DNA of 64,000 bases from Oreocharis arfaki (lineage: Eukaryota > Chordata > Aves > Passeriformes > Paramythiidae): NCBI GenBank assembly GCA_013398015.1, contig VZRR01012436.1, positions 124,001-188,000 of the forward strand. The letters are read 5' to 3'. The stretch's first letter is position 1. Each line of letters opens with the position of its first letter. Positions 13,601 through 25,180 of the stretch are shown here, one piece after another. The translations under genes were made by a program, and so were the position numbers. The notes beneath the pieces are model-generated. The model saw only the letters and a list, made by a program, of their open reading frames with translations. It searched no databases and was not told the origin of the DNA.

Positions 13601-13632
13601 CCCTGATGGCTCCCATCACCCCACACCAAGGT
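10615..13632. other. Intergenic upstream of MTFMT; nothing recognised
   Basis: AT-rich sequence between two CR1 copies. No conserved exon, RNA gene or further repeat was recognised. Frames at 11794-12042 and 13606-13872 were judged chance; the latter runs through CR1. Confidence 0.4.
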
Positions 13633-13997
13633 CACAGAATCACAAAATTGTTAGGCTTGGAAGGGACCTCTGGAGATCACCCAGTCCAACCCCCTAGCAA
13701 GGCAGGGTCACATGGAGCAAGTGACGCAGGTGAACATGTCCAGGTGGGTTTGGAATGTCTCCAAAGAGGAAGGCTCCATGCCCTCTCTGGGCAGCTGTCA
13801 CAGTACTCTGCCACCCTCAGGGTAAAGTTCTTCCTCATGCTAAGGCGGAACTTCTTGTGTTTTAATTTATAGACACTGCTCCTCATCCTGTTGCGGAGCA
13901 CCACCAAAAAGAGCCTTCCACTACCCTCTTAGCACGCTAGGAGATACTTTTGGGCATTAATAAGATCCCCTCTCAGTCTTCTCCAGGCTAACCACAA
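13633..13997 (-). mobile_element. CR1 LINE fragment, antisense
   Basis: The copy begins with the reverse complement of the CR1 3' end (CACAGAATCACAAAATTGTT, then TTGGAAGGGACCTCTGGAGA and CAGTCCAACCCC). It continues toward the CR1 5' side, ending near TCTTCTCCAGGCTAACCAC. It is 5'-truncated. Together with the next copy it forms a head-to-head inverted pair. Confidence 0.88.
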
Positions 13998-14014
13998 CAT
14001 AAAGACATTAAGCT

Positions 14015-14476
14015 CTTAGAGCGTGTCCAAAGGAGGCCACGAGGATGGGGAAGCGTGTGGAAGAGAAGCTGCATGGGGAGCGGCTGAGGGCACTTGTCTG
14101 TTCAGCCTGGAGGAGACTGAGAGACCTCATTGGGGTCTTCAACATCCTCCCGAGGGTCAGCAGAGGGGCAGACACTGCTCTCTTCACTCTGGTGAACAGT
14201 GACAGGACCCGAAGGAACGACATAAAGCTCAGTCAGGGGAGATTTGGGCTGGATGTCAGGAAAAGGTTTTTTCCCCTGAGGGTGGTCGGGCACTGGAACG
14301 GGCTCCCCAGTAAATGGTCACGAGCCCAAGGCTGCCAGAGCTCAAGAAGCGTTCAGACAACGCTCTCAGGCAGAGGGTGGGATTATTGGGGTGTCCCGCG
14401 CACGGCCACGGGTTGGACTCGATGATCCTTGTAGGTCCCCTCCGGTTCCCCTACAATTCCATGATTTTACGATCAT
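14015..14476 (+). mobile_element. CR1 LINE fragment, sense, abutting the MTFMT promoter
   Basis: The typical CR1 reverse-transcriptase-proximal and 3' UTR text is present: CAGCCTGGAGGAGACTGAGA, GGCTGGATGTCAGGAAAAGG, CACTGGAACGGGCTCCCC and GGTTGGACTCGATGATCCTT. The 3' tail is short (ATTCCATGATTTTACGATC) and ends about 85 bp before the MTFMT start codon. It is a 5'-truncated, non-coding copy. Confidence 0.88.
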
Positions 14477-14561
14477 GGCGGCGTCGCCTGGGCTCTGAGG
14501 GGCGGCCCCGTGCCGGGGCGGGTCCCACCGCGTCATCGCCGCGCGCGGCGGGAGCCCCGCG
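14477..14561 (+). promoter_or_regulatory. CpG-rich core promoter/5' UTR of MTFMT
   Basis: Base composition switches sharply to CpG-rich (GGCGGCGTCGCCTGGGCTCT and following GCGCGCGG runs) right after the CR1 tail and stays so through exon 1. There is no TATA box, which fits a housekeeping mitochondrial gene. The promoter cannot extend far upstream as unique sequence because CR1 sequence starts less than 100 bp before the ATG. Confidence 0.55.
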
Positions 14562-17500
14562 ATGCGGGCCCGGCTGCTGCGCGCCTGTAGCGAGGGCGTG
14601 AGGGCGGCGGGGCCGCCGTGGCGGGTCCTGTTCTTTGGTACCGACCGCTTCGCCGTGACCGCCTTGCGGGCCCTGCAGGCCGCCAGGTACCGCCCGGGCA
14701 CGGAGGAGAGGGGTCCGAGGAGAGAGGAGGCCCTGAGAGGAGATGGGGCCGGGAGAGAGGGGCAGAGGGACCCGAGGGACGGGGATTTGAGGGAGGAGCT
14801 TGAGGGACCCTGAGAGGCGCGGAGCCTGAGGGGACACGGCAGGGGCTGGAGAGGGTGAGGGAAGTGCTGGGCACTGAGGGGTGGGAGATGAGGGCTAGTG
14901 ATGAGGCTCAGAGGTTATCGAGGGATGAGGTGGAGTCGCGCGGGAGGGACCGTGGGTTGGGCAGAGAGGATGGCAGGGAAGGGAGGGGGAAGGAGCCTGA
15001 GCGTGGGACAGGGATCAGAATCACAAGGACTGTGGGGATTGGCACAGGGGCACAGCGAGGGGTGGAGGTAACCCAGCCATCGCCTCAGTCTGCCTGCACG
15101 GCGCCTTCAACACCTTGTCCGCTCCAGGGAGCCCAGCGAGGACTCGCTCGTGTCCCGGCTGGAGGTGGTGACCCTGCCCTCCCGCCTGCCCGGGGACCTG
15201 CCCGTGAAGAGCTGTGCCAGGGAGCTCCAGCTGCCTGTGCACGAGTGGCCACACACGGGACCTGTGGGGCAGTTTGATGTGGGTGTGGTGGCATCTTTCG
15301 GACGTCTCCTAAGCGAGGACCTCATTCTGCAGTTCCCATAGTAAGTGTGTGGACAGGACATCTGTCACTGTTTTGTTAGCAAAGCTGCACTCTCGTTTTG
15401 AGGCAGCATCTGTGACTTGCAGTAGGTGAGGTCAGCTTTCCTGGGTTCATCTGCTTAGCCTGAGCTCTGTTGCTGTCATTGTGAAGTTCAGTGTTCTTTG
15501 ACACATGGATGTAAATTTATGCAAATATTCAGCAGAATATGTTTGCCTTTATTCCTCACATCTCTCTTTCTGTGTTTGGTGAGAAACTGAGGTTTATGTA
15601 GTGTGAATTTTCCTTCAAGTGTATATTTAAGCCAGTAACACATGAAAAGGTATGAGCAGATAGTAGTTTCACTGTAATATATGTTGTACATCCATTTACA
15701 TATATTTCAGGTACCATTCCTATTCTAACCTGTCAACATTTTATTCCAGTGGTGTGCTGAATGTCCATCCCAGCTGTCTCCCACGATGGCGTGGTCCTGC
15801 ACCCATAGTCCACACGGTGCTTCATGGTGATAAGGTGACTGGAGTGACAATTATGGAAATAAGACCAAAAAAGTAGGTTTGGTGTGCTTTGCAGACAACT
15901 CGCTGTTGCCTCTCGGGACTTTAAATCATCACTGCTGAAGTCATCATTTAACTCAATTCTATGTAATCACAATTGTTTTTTAATGTGTATGTTTAATTTT
16001 AAAGTTTGAAACACATAGAAATCTTCATCTGACCATATGGGATTTGCCACAATTACGGTATTTTAGTAAGTGCGTGATTTGCACTCCAGGCCTGCTCTCT
16101 AATTCTTAACATTATCGCAGGGAACAGACAGAGAACAGTCACACAGCTTTATCGATAGACTTGGTATGATTAGGACTGAAAAGATCTGGTTTTCAGACTT
16201 CAGAGTCACCTGTAACATCCTTTAAGTGGACAGGAGATAAGAAATTGCCTGTCCAGGCATGAGAGAGATTATGTGTTTTAGTTTCAGCCCATACTCTGGC
16301 TCAAAAGGCTTGTGAAAATCCATTATCTTAGTTATCGTTTTTTCTTAGATTCTTGTCTGATACAGATCTCAGGAAAGTGCGAAACAAATTTTCTCTGAGT
16401 ATTTCAGGTTGTTTCTTCTGAGATCTCATGTTCTGAACTGTAAATTGTGTGTTCATATCAGTTTCAGCTTGCTGAGGAGAATCTTGCTGCCAAGACAGAT
16501 CTGATATTTTCTTCCTTGTGTTGTCTTGTGAATCAAACATTTGATAATGTGAAATGACATATGAAAAATAGTTTAAGAGGAAATAAAAAAGGGTAGTTAG
16601 TAACTGAGCTAATGCATTGAATGCAGACTTTTGAACTGCTCACTGAGCTTCAGCTTCTCCAGTAAGGTTGCATGTTTTCTGCCTTGCAGGTTTGATGTAG
16701 GTCCAATTATCAAGCAAGAAGAGGTTGCTGTTCCTCCCCGCTGTACGGCACAGGAGCTGGAAGGGGTGTTGGCAAAGATGGGTGCAAACATGGTAAAGTC
16801 CTGCCAGCTCTGTCACTTCTGACTGGTACTTTGCTTTTAACATGTGCAAACAATTCTTACTAAACCTGTTCTGATCTGGCTTCAAGTTTAAGAGGAGAAT
16901 GATGTGAATTTTGGTGTTTGTGAGCACTTTGCCTTGCTGAGAGGAGAGCTCAGTGGTCTGTGATCAGCCATCAGTGTCAGTCCTGTGTGTTGCTGTTCTC
17001 TTTCTATTCAGTGAAGAACCCAGATGCTGTCTATGGAAACGGTGCAGGTTCTTTCATTTAAGTGAATATCTGCTTTTTTATTTTAATAGTCAGCTTTAGT
17101 CCTCTTCTGGGATTAATACCAGAGAAGAAATCATCCATTAAAAATTACTTGTATTTTTTAATTGTGATTCAATGGGAAGGATGTCTTTACTGTGTTTGTG
17201 TGTATGATACACATCTTCTGAATACTGAGCCAATTTTCTGAAAGCTCACAGGACCGTTTCACTGTTGAAAAATTAAGTTTTCCTTTGTTTATTATTGCTT
17301 AGCTTGGCTAATACTCTGTGCAAAATTTAATTTTGCAGCTGTTGGGAGTTTTGAAGAACTTGCCTGAAAGTTTAAAAAATAAAAAAGAGCAGCCAAAAGA
17401 AGGAATAACATTTGGTAGGTAAACATTGTTTTTAATGTGACTTGTTAATTTTTTCCTTTATCAGCTGGAAAACTTAAGTTTCCTGCCATGCTGGGTTGTA

Positions 17501-19575
17501 TTTTTTTCAGATTAATTTTTAATATGCTCTTTTCACTGCCTTCTCTGGCTTAAATCATACAGGAGAAAAATGCTTCAGAATTCTTCAGACTTACTACATT
17601 AATGGTTTTTTTTTTCCAGTTACTTGTACAATATCAAAATCACTGTTGATGTCACAAAATCTGAGTTTGTTATTCTTCATGGTTGTCATGCAGACAGAAG
17701 GGTTACAGCTGTGCTTGTAAACATGTTACAGTTTTGCAGTGCAATGGATAAATAAGAGAACAATTGAAAATAAAATATATATAATCCAAATTGAGGGTTT
17801 ACAAAATCTTTTCTCCAGTTGTTGTCTGAGGTACCTTGGCTGGATGGTAGGCCCACTATTGGTCAGGAAAAACTGAGGTTTAAAACAGGATAAAGTAGTA
17901 CAGCTGTTTGCTAAAAGATTCAAAACAGAGTAAGAAGTCTTCTAATTTCTCTTTTCTCCCTAGCTCCTAAAATCTCTATAGCGAAGAGTTGTATAAAATG
18001 GGAAGAGCAAACAGCTGCACAAGTAATTCAGCTGCATCGTGCAATAGGAAGTATGGTGAGACAGTGGATTTTTTGCAACCCTTTTCTGTCCTATAGTATG
18101 GCTGATTTTGGCATAGGTACTGTTAACTAATCACTAAACCTAAATTTTGGTTACTTTAGTCTCTGTAATCTAGGATGTGTTTTAAAATCCTGGTAGTTTA
18201 TCATTAGAGGTGGAATTAATGTGGAGGAGAATTTTCATGGACTTGATCCCATGTGTGAAATCAGTTCAAAAATTCTAATATTGTTTCCATAACTCTGTGA
18301 TTTTCCCTGATGGTGTTTGAGAAGGTTTGGAATGCTACAGTGACATCTCTGCATGACAGTAAGCAGTGCAAACAACCACAGAGAAGAGCTGTTGTAGCTA
18401 ATTGCTTAACTCATTCCCGCATATGCTAATGGTTTGAGTTGAGGAAGGATGAGGAAAACAAGATATGATAAGGAAAATCTATCTAGACATACAGCTAAAT
18501 TATCCCTTAATGTTATTATCACAGGTATTTTGCATAAGGAGAAAACTACACAGTTGCCTGGAAATGTGAAAATATTCTCAATGTGTCGTCTGTTTCCAGT
18601 TTCCTTTGCAGACACTCTGGAAGGGTACTACCATTAAACTTGTGGATTTTGTGGAAGTGGATGATATCCCTGGTTTTTCTGGTATTTACTCTTAAATTAC
18701 TAAATTTTTAAACCATTTTCTTTAGGAATCTGAGTGTCATGTGGGCCAAGGGGTGTGACTGATCAGGGCTTAGTGAGTTCATGGATCAGATATGGAGCAG
18801 TGCCAGAGAATGACTGTTTCTGCTCATTTGGTTATAATTAAACACAGAATACAAAAAAATATTTTTTAGCAAAATAGTGACTCAAGATGGTTACCATGCT
18901 TCAGAGGAACAGAAGTGGTTCAAACCTTTTCTGTACTTGTTGGCATAAAAATGCAGGATGATCTTTCTTTGCTTTTAGATCAAATACTAGATGACTGTGG
19001 AGTTGTTCCTGGTTCAGTGCTATTCCATAAAGTGTCCCGAACACTCACAGCTCGCTGCAAGGTAGGCTTTTCCCACTTGTTTTATATTCACTGCCCTAAA
19101 GATGATGTTTTTAGTATTTGTGTGGTGCATAACCTTTGTCTTAATTATCCATTGTTAGTCTTTGTACTAGTTTAGATCAGCACCAGATTTTTTATTTGAT
19201 ACCATAAACTTTTAATTTCCTCTAACAGGCTTTGCACACTTCCAAGCAGGAATTTGACTTGTAAACCTGATGACGTTGAATAAAATGAATTCTGTAAGCC
19301 AGCCTATGGGAGCTAAAGATAACTTTAAACATGGAAGAAGCTTACTGCCTTTTTTTGTTTGTTTTTCTTTTTAGGAAGGCTGGGTTGGAATCAAAACAGT
19401 TGTTTTAAAGAAGAAGCTTACAGCAGTTGACTTCTACAATGGATATATGCACTCTTGGTTCCAGCAGAATCCGAGAACAGTTCATCAGGAATGCAGATTT
19501 CAAACACTCAAACTTAGCATGGCAAAAAAGACTCTGAAAGAGAGGGGAATATTGGCACAGGATATAAAGCAATAA
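14562..19575 (+). CDS. MTFMT: MTFMT, mitochondrial methionyl-tRNA formyltransferase
   Basis: Nine exons join in phase to 365 residues (human 389): 14562-14686, 15128-15340, 15750-15872, 16690-16792, 17339-17414, 17964-18055, 18600-18681, 18979-19061 and 19375-19575 (stop TAA). The enzyme formylates Met-tRNA with 10-formyl-tetrahydrofolate so that mitochondrial translation can start. Residues 1-19 are Arg-rich and lack acidic residues apart from one Glu, which fits a mitochondrial presequence. WRVLFFGTDRFA follows as the first strand and loop of the formyltransferase fold. Exon 3 holds the family signature NVHPSCLPRWRGPAP with Asn117 and His119, and HGDKVTGVTIM. The catalytic Asp is expected in FDVGPI (about residue 156), split from exon 3. 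The C-terminal tRNA-binding domain ends LVDFVEVD...GWVGIKTVVLKKKLTAVDFYNG. The start is the first ATG in the CpG-rich exon and gives a targeting sequence. Confidence 0.96.
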
Positions 19576-19802
19576 ATGCATTTTTTAATGTCTGTAAGTT
19601 AATAGTAATGTAAAATATTTCAAAGCCCACCTATAACATTCATCTTAATTAAGGGATTTCTTCATGTAGTGTTTGATCTTACTGTCATCCACATGTTTTC
19701 ATTGTGGGTTCCTAGAGATAACTTCTTCTCTTTCTCCATCAGAGAAGAGAATCTCCATGAATGCTGTAGATATGGAATAAATCCCTGTTTCCACTGTTGA
19801 GA

Positions 19803-19808
19803 AATAAA
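19803..19808 (+). terminator. MTFMT poly(A) signal
   Basis: AATAAA 228 bp after the stop codon, in T-rich context. Another AATAAA overlaps the stop (19571-19576) but is too close to be likely. Confidence 0.5.
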
Positions 19809-22800
19809 TTTATTTTTATACAACATTTTCAGGGGTGTTTTGAGGACTTTTGGTATAATTTTCTTCAGGCATAGGTTTTGGACAATTACTTTAATCGGGG
19901 AAATACCAAAATCCAGTGCTTTTCTAATGCTCACTGAAACTTAGACTGTCTAGTTTGGTATTCTTGTGGATCCTGAAATTCTTTTTGTATCTCTGCATTG
20001 AGGTGAATAATTTAGCCGGGAACATAAGAGAATCTTTTCCTGTCTGTGATGATTTTCTTCCTTCCTCTTTCTGCTTTCATATCCTGGGATATGTCCCATT
20101 TAAAATTTTTGTGCCCTCCATCCAGAAAATTTATGTTCTACTATTCTACTCTGGTGGGAGAGGTTTTTTTACCTGATGGAGAGTTGTTAATCTAATCCAA
20201 TATTTTCCTCAATCTGTCTTTGGTTAATGGCATATACAAGGAGTATTTCATGTCAAGAACCCCAAAACTTGTGATTCTTACACTTTTTTGTCTTAGAAGT
20301 AGTAATGTAGCACTAACAGCAGAGCAAAGACTGACCATATCTTAGGAGCTGTTCTGGTATTTGCTAACTTTTTCCTGCTTTTTCTGAGTTCTACTGAAGT
20401 AAAAACAAAAAAATCTAGAAAAATGTGTCGTATCACAAGGATTGAAATGTTTCTGGAGAAGCATCTGTTAAAGCAGCTGCTGCAGTATTTTTCTTCTATT
20501 GCCATTGGTCCATCAATTAATTGCCTCTGACAGGTTTTCCAAAACACATGGTCCTCCAAGAAGTCCAAGCCTATGAATCAGAGTCAAAAACTGGAAACAA
20601 CGGCAAGGTGGAAGTCAGGCTCTGTGGAGAATTCCTGTTGTTCCTGACCGCAGGCTTAGTGCAATTTGTGCTGCAGAAATTCTGAATCCGGCAAGTTTGC
20701 TTCCAAGAAAATGATGTATTTTTGTGTTTTGCTCCCTGATACTCTTTGCAATTGAAAGTTGTGGAGTCATTTTGCTTTTACTCTGTTCAGATCAGTCTAT
20801 AAAGGTTAGTTATCGCTTTATGCCAGTAGAAGGGTGGGTGAGTGAGTGAGTTTTTTGCGTGTTTGTGGGGATGGTGGGTGGTTTGAGCAGTTTTCTGGGC
20901 CTTGCTACATCGCTGTATGGCAAAACCCCACCACCACAACTTAGAGATAATTTTAAGCACTAATGATAAAGTATTTTGGACTTATAAGAAGTATTTTGGT
21001 TAACTGGGACTGAACTTTTCAGATGCTTCAGGTCCCTAGGCACTGGAAAATGAGTTCTGGTTCATTATAACCTGAGCAAAATGAATAGTGAGGTGGGACT
21101 CCCACAGAAAGAATACAATGCTGAAAGTTCTGGTAAAAGAGTCCAGGTTGAAAGCTTTTAGATAACCAAACTGTTAAATCATCACTTTCTTCCTAGCAGT
21201 GACTTGAGGAAAATTCTTTTAACTCCTTTGTGTATCCTTCATCCTCAGTTTTAGGTCGTGCCCAATGTGAGATGTATTGTCACTAAAGCATAAAGCAACA
21301 GGAAGAGTTTCCCTGTGGTTTTGGGAAGTTCGAGGTGGCATGTGCCCAGAATCCCTGTAGATGGAGCTCGCTGCATCCCTTTTGGGCGAAAACCAAGGAC
21401 AGCTGGACAGACGATGGTGAAAATCTGGTACAGAACGTCTTCAGTTAGTTGTTTAATAGTGAATAATGTCTAAACCATATTGCAGCCAGGATCCCATGTA
21501 CTTGTAACTTAATCTTTTGATCTGTGCAGAGTTCGCTTTAAGGCTTCTCTTGCTTTCTGTGTGAGAGGTTATAAAAGATTAGACAGCTCTGTGTTGTTTA
21601 ACAGTTAATGTCTTAGCTCTGAATATGCACAACTTTATTCCAGTCATTTTATGGAGCAAAAAAGGTAAGATGATTTTTTTTTTTATTGAGAAGGTCTTTG
21701 GCATGCTATTTTTGGCATGGTAGAGAAGTTTTAAAGGGAATTGGTGTTCCCCAGGCAGCTGTTAGCCAAAATGTCTCTTTGGAAACTTTGCTTTCACCTG
21801 GCTCTGCAGGGATTTAACTCGGTAAGTAATGAAAATCTGATCATTTTTGCAGAACAGACAAAACAAAAATGGGGCATTCACTGATGAGGTGTGGAATAGC
21901 ATGTCAGGGTTGACTCTGGAACACAGACACAGTGATTTGATTCCCAGTACCACTGTTGAGGTTGAGTACAGCTGCCCTGTGGCCATTGGAAAGGGATCTT
22001 AGCAAAATAAAACAGCTGTCCTCCTCTCAGAGGAGAGAGGGAAAGCAACAGAGGTATTCACAGACCCAGTGTCCACTATGGCTCACTTTAACATCACTGG
22101 GACCAAATTACTGGAGGAACTGCAAAATTGGGCACCAGAATGGCTCTGGTGTTGGATAGGGATGATTTCATTGTGGATTTCAAATAAATGTTAGTAGAGG
22201 GAGTGATATTTCCTAGGATGCTAGTGACTCACTATTAGATGCATCTGTTTCATGTTCTTCAGCCTTACTACTCCCCCTGCTTCCTATGAAATCTCTTTAT
22301 TCCGGTTTTCTGAATACATTACAAATAAACAAAAAGTATAAGTGGCTAATCAGAGGAGTACTTGAGCCTTTTTATAAAGTTGTTTGCAAAATGCCCCAAT
22401 AAATTGCTGGTTGAGGCTAGACAAGAATATCTCTCATTTTGTTTATCCTATCTGCTAACATCCTGATAGCTTCTGGGAAGCAGTAGTTTCCCTTAAAAAC
22501 AGGAGGGATAGGTCACTGGATTTATCTGAGGATTGGAAACTAAGTGACCTTAATGGGAGATGCTTTGCCATTAGCCACAAACCTGCTGACGTTTAGGAGC
22601 CAGGTCTCCTTCAGCCTGTTCCACAAGGTTGGTGGTCCAAAGGCTGAGGCTGAGGGAGGAGCTGAGTCCCAGCCTTCCCGCATTCCTCCAGCTGATCCTC
22701 TCTTGATATGTGGGAGTGTGGGTTAGGTTTCAGGTTGCAGAAAGGACACTGCCATACACTGACCATAAACAGAATCTGGAGGACTCAGAACTGACACTGA

Positions 22801-24540
22801 ACTGTAGCATAAAATTTGTGAGTAGCAGATGCCAGGACCTGCTGTAACTTTGCTCCTATATAAACTTTTCTTAATGTGTTGGGATGGTGGCTCATCAGTA
22901 GTGGTGAAGTGTTAGCACTGAGTGGTGCTTATGTCAAGGTTGTTTTCTGTTGGTAGTGCTTAAACACCCATATTTGAAACCTCTGTCTTGCTCTGTATCC
23001 AACACACTCTGCCAGCAGCCTCCTGAGAGAGCTCAGGGACTCAGTCAGTGCACAGATTAGTTTGTTCCTCCAAGTTAGTGCTAAGCTGCAGAGGGGGACA
23101 GTTTGGGGAAACTTGGAGAGCTTCTGGCTGTTCCAGGCTCTAGGGCTGTGACTGTTTCAGTGCTGTTAAACACACATTTCTCCCCAGAAGGAAGAGCCCT
23201 GTACTCTGCTGTGTTTGAGTGGCGAGCCCACAGGCAGCACAGGGATTGGATCCTGAGCCTGCTTGCATCCATTTATCTCCTGGGTTAGTCTGTAGAAGTC
23301 ATTTGTGTTACTTCACTCTCAAAGTGATGCAACTAAGTTTGGGATTTGGCTGTCTGTCTGCAGAGGAGGAGGGGAGCAGAGGGAAGAGACATTTCTCTGC
23401 ACGAGCCAAGAGCTCTGTGGGAAGGTCCAAGCTAATGCTCCCCACTGGCTGTCTTGGCTCCAGCTTCTGCCAAGCCCTTGCAGCAGACTAGACACAAAAG
23501 AAAACACACAGAGTCTAAATTCATTGGTATGAAGAGGATGTGCCAGAGTATTCCACAGCTCTTCCTTTTCTGCTTTTCTTTGATAACTGTCAATTTGCAT
23601 TAAAAAGTGGATTACTAAGGGCTTTTTTTTAATCTCTTAAAGCGTAATTCAGACTGCCATGTATCAGACCTGAGAACCTGTTCTGAAGCTTGCTAAATGC
23701 TACTGAAAGATTCCCTATGCCCTTGACAGGCTGTAGGTATGGCAGCATAGGCCTAGAACTGGCTTCATATCCATAGGAGGGGATTGGGTAGGAGAGGGAA
23801 ATCCGTGCTGGAGCACGTGTTTGAATTCCGGTTTGCATTCAACAGCACTGTGCACCTTTGTCTCTCTTGGTGGGAATTTTGGTGTCAGAGACTTGGTGGC
23901 TTCTCTGCATCCCAAAAATTTATTGCCAGTGTTTGCCTGTAAACATGTCTTCTGTGCTGTGAGGTCCTTGATTTCACTCTAGAAAGAGTGGGGGGTTGAA
24001 AGGGCAATTTAATAGGTCACGTGGAGAGGGATCACTGACCCCTTCTGTGGCCAGCTGTACCTTCAGCTAAGAGCAGCTTCTTGCCAGCTCTTTCTGCTCC
24101 CTGCCGCTGAGTGTGGAGGGAAGCCTGTCTTCTCCCTATCTCCGCCCAGCACCGCTCTCCATTACCCGGTTTCCTATCATCCTTAAAGCACACATTCCCA
24201 GCCCTCTTTTTTACCTCCATCTTGTGCCACTGTTTAATTCATCCCTGACCGGACCTGCTGCTCTGATTTTCCCAGCACCATTGCTGACTCTCCATGTGTC
24301 AGGCTGGGGAGAGATTCCCTGACTGCAGCATGCTGTGGCGAAACCCTGCACCTGCAAGAGAGCCAGGCACCCTCACCCATATCCAGAATCAGTCTCACAC
24401 CGATAAAGCTGTGACCTGTTTGTGAACAGAAAGGGGAAATCCTGCAGGTTATTCTTTACTTAGCTCTACATGTGGTTTATTTACTTGGGCATTTCAAACA
24501 CAAAAGTGACACACGTTGTCAAAGTTACAAAATTACTTTT
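19809..24540. other. Intergenic between convergent MTFMT and CILP; nothing recognised
   Basis: AT-rich spacer with no conserved exon, RNA gene or clear CR1. By the human gene order this spacer should contain an inversion breakpoint, described in the findings. Small GT-rich simple sequence occurs near 20829-20870. Confidence 0.4.
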
Positions 24541-25180
24541 TTTATTGGCCTACCCTATCAGAGAGCATGGATTTTCTGTCAAATATGGCAAGAAGCAAGA
24601 GAAAACTCTAGCTATATCCACGTGGAGCCTACAAATCCACATGGCTTCTCTGTGCTATTGAGCCTGTGAGTTCTTAGAAATGCAACTGCCAGTAGCTTGA
24701 ATACAAGCATTCTAAAACAAGCCAGAAATAAATAAAATACTTACATTTCAAGTACGAAACCTTGCAGTTGAATTCAGTATGAGGAAATCAGTTTATTCCT
24801 TTTCATGTTACCAAGTACTCTACAGGTACTTAGGCTGGCAAAGTCTACAGATGCAGAACAGAAGAATGTTTTATGTACATGACTTAATTGAATCGTGTTT
24901 AGTCTTCCCTTTAGGCTATCATGTGAAGCTGTTTAATGTCAGGCAGAAAGAAGATTTTTATGGATGCATTTTAATAAGACACAAACTCACTACCTCTGCT
25001 GGCCCCCAGTTCTCGCCTTACGTCTTTCCTTTCTGGTGGGGAAAAAAAAATGGCACCTTAATTATGTCTCATAAATAATGACACCTACCAGCTTTCAATT
25101 AGGTTATTTAGCAGGTTGATGTTACTTTCAAATTATATTTAATTGAACGTGAGTGACTTTACCAATGCTCCTATACAGCT
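24541..25180 (-). other. CILP 3' UTR with candidate poly(A) signals
   Basis: Minus-strand AATAAA hexamers lie at 24797-24792 and 24546-24541, about 380 and 640 bp after the CILP stop. No other gene is visible here. Which signal is used cannot be told from sequence. Confidence 0.4.

Noticed and set aside
14045..14425. Plus-strand frame of 126 codons upstream of MTFMT
   Set aside because: It is a remnant of CR1 sequence, not a host gene.
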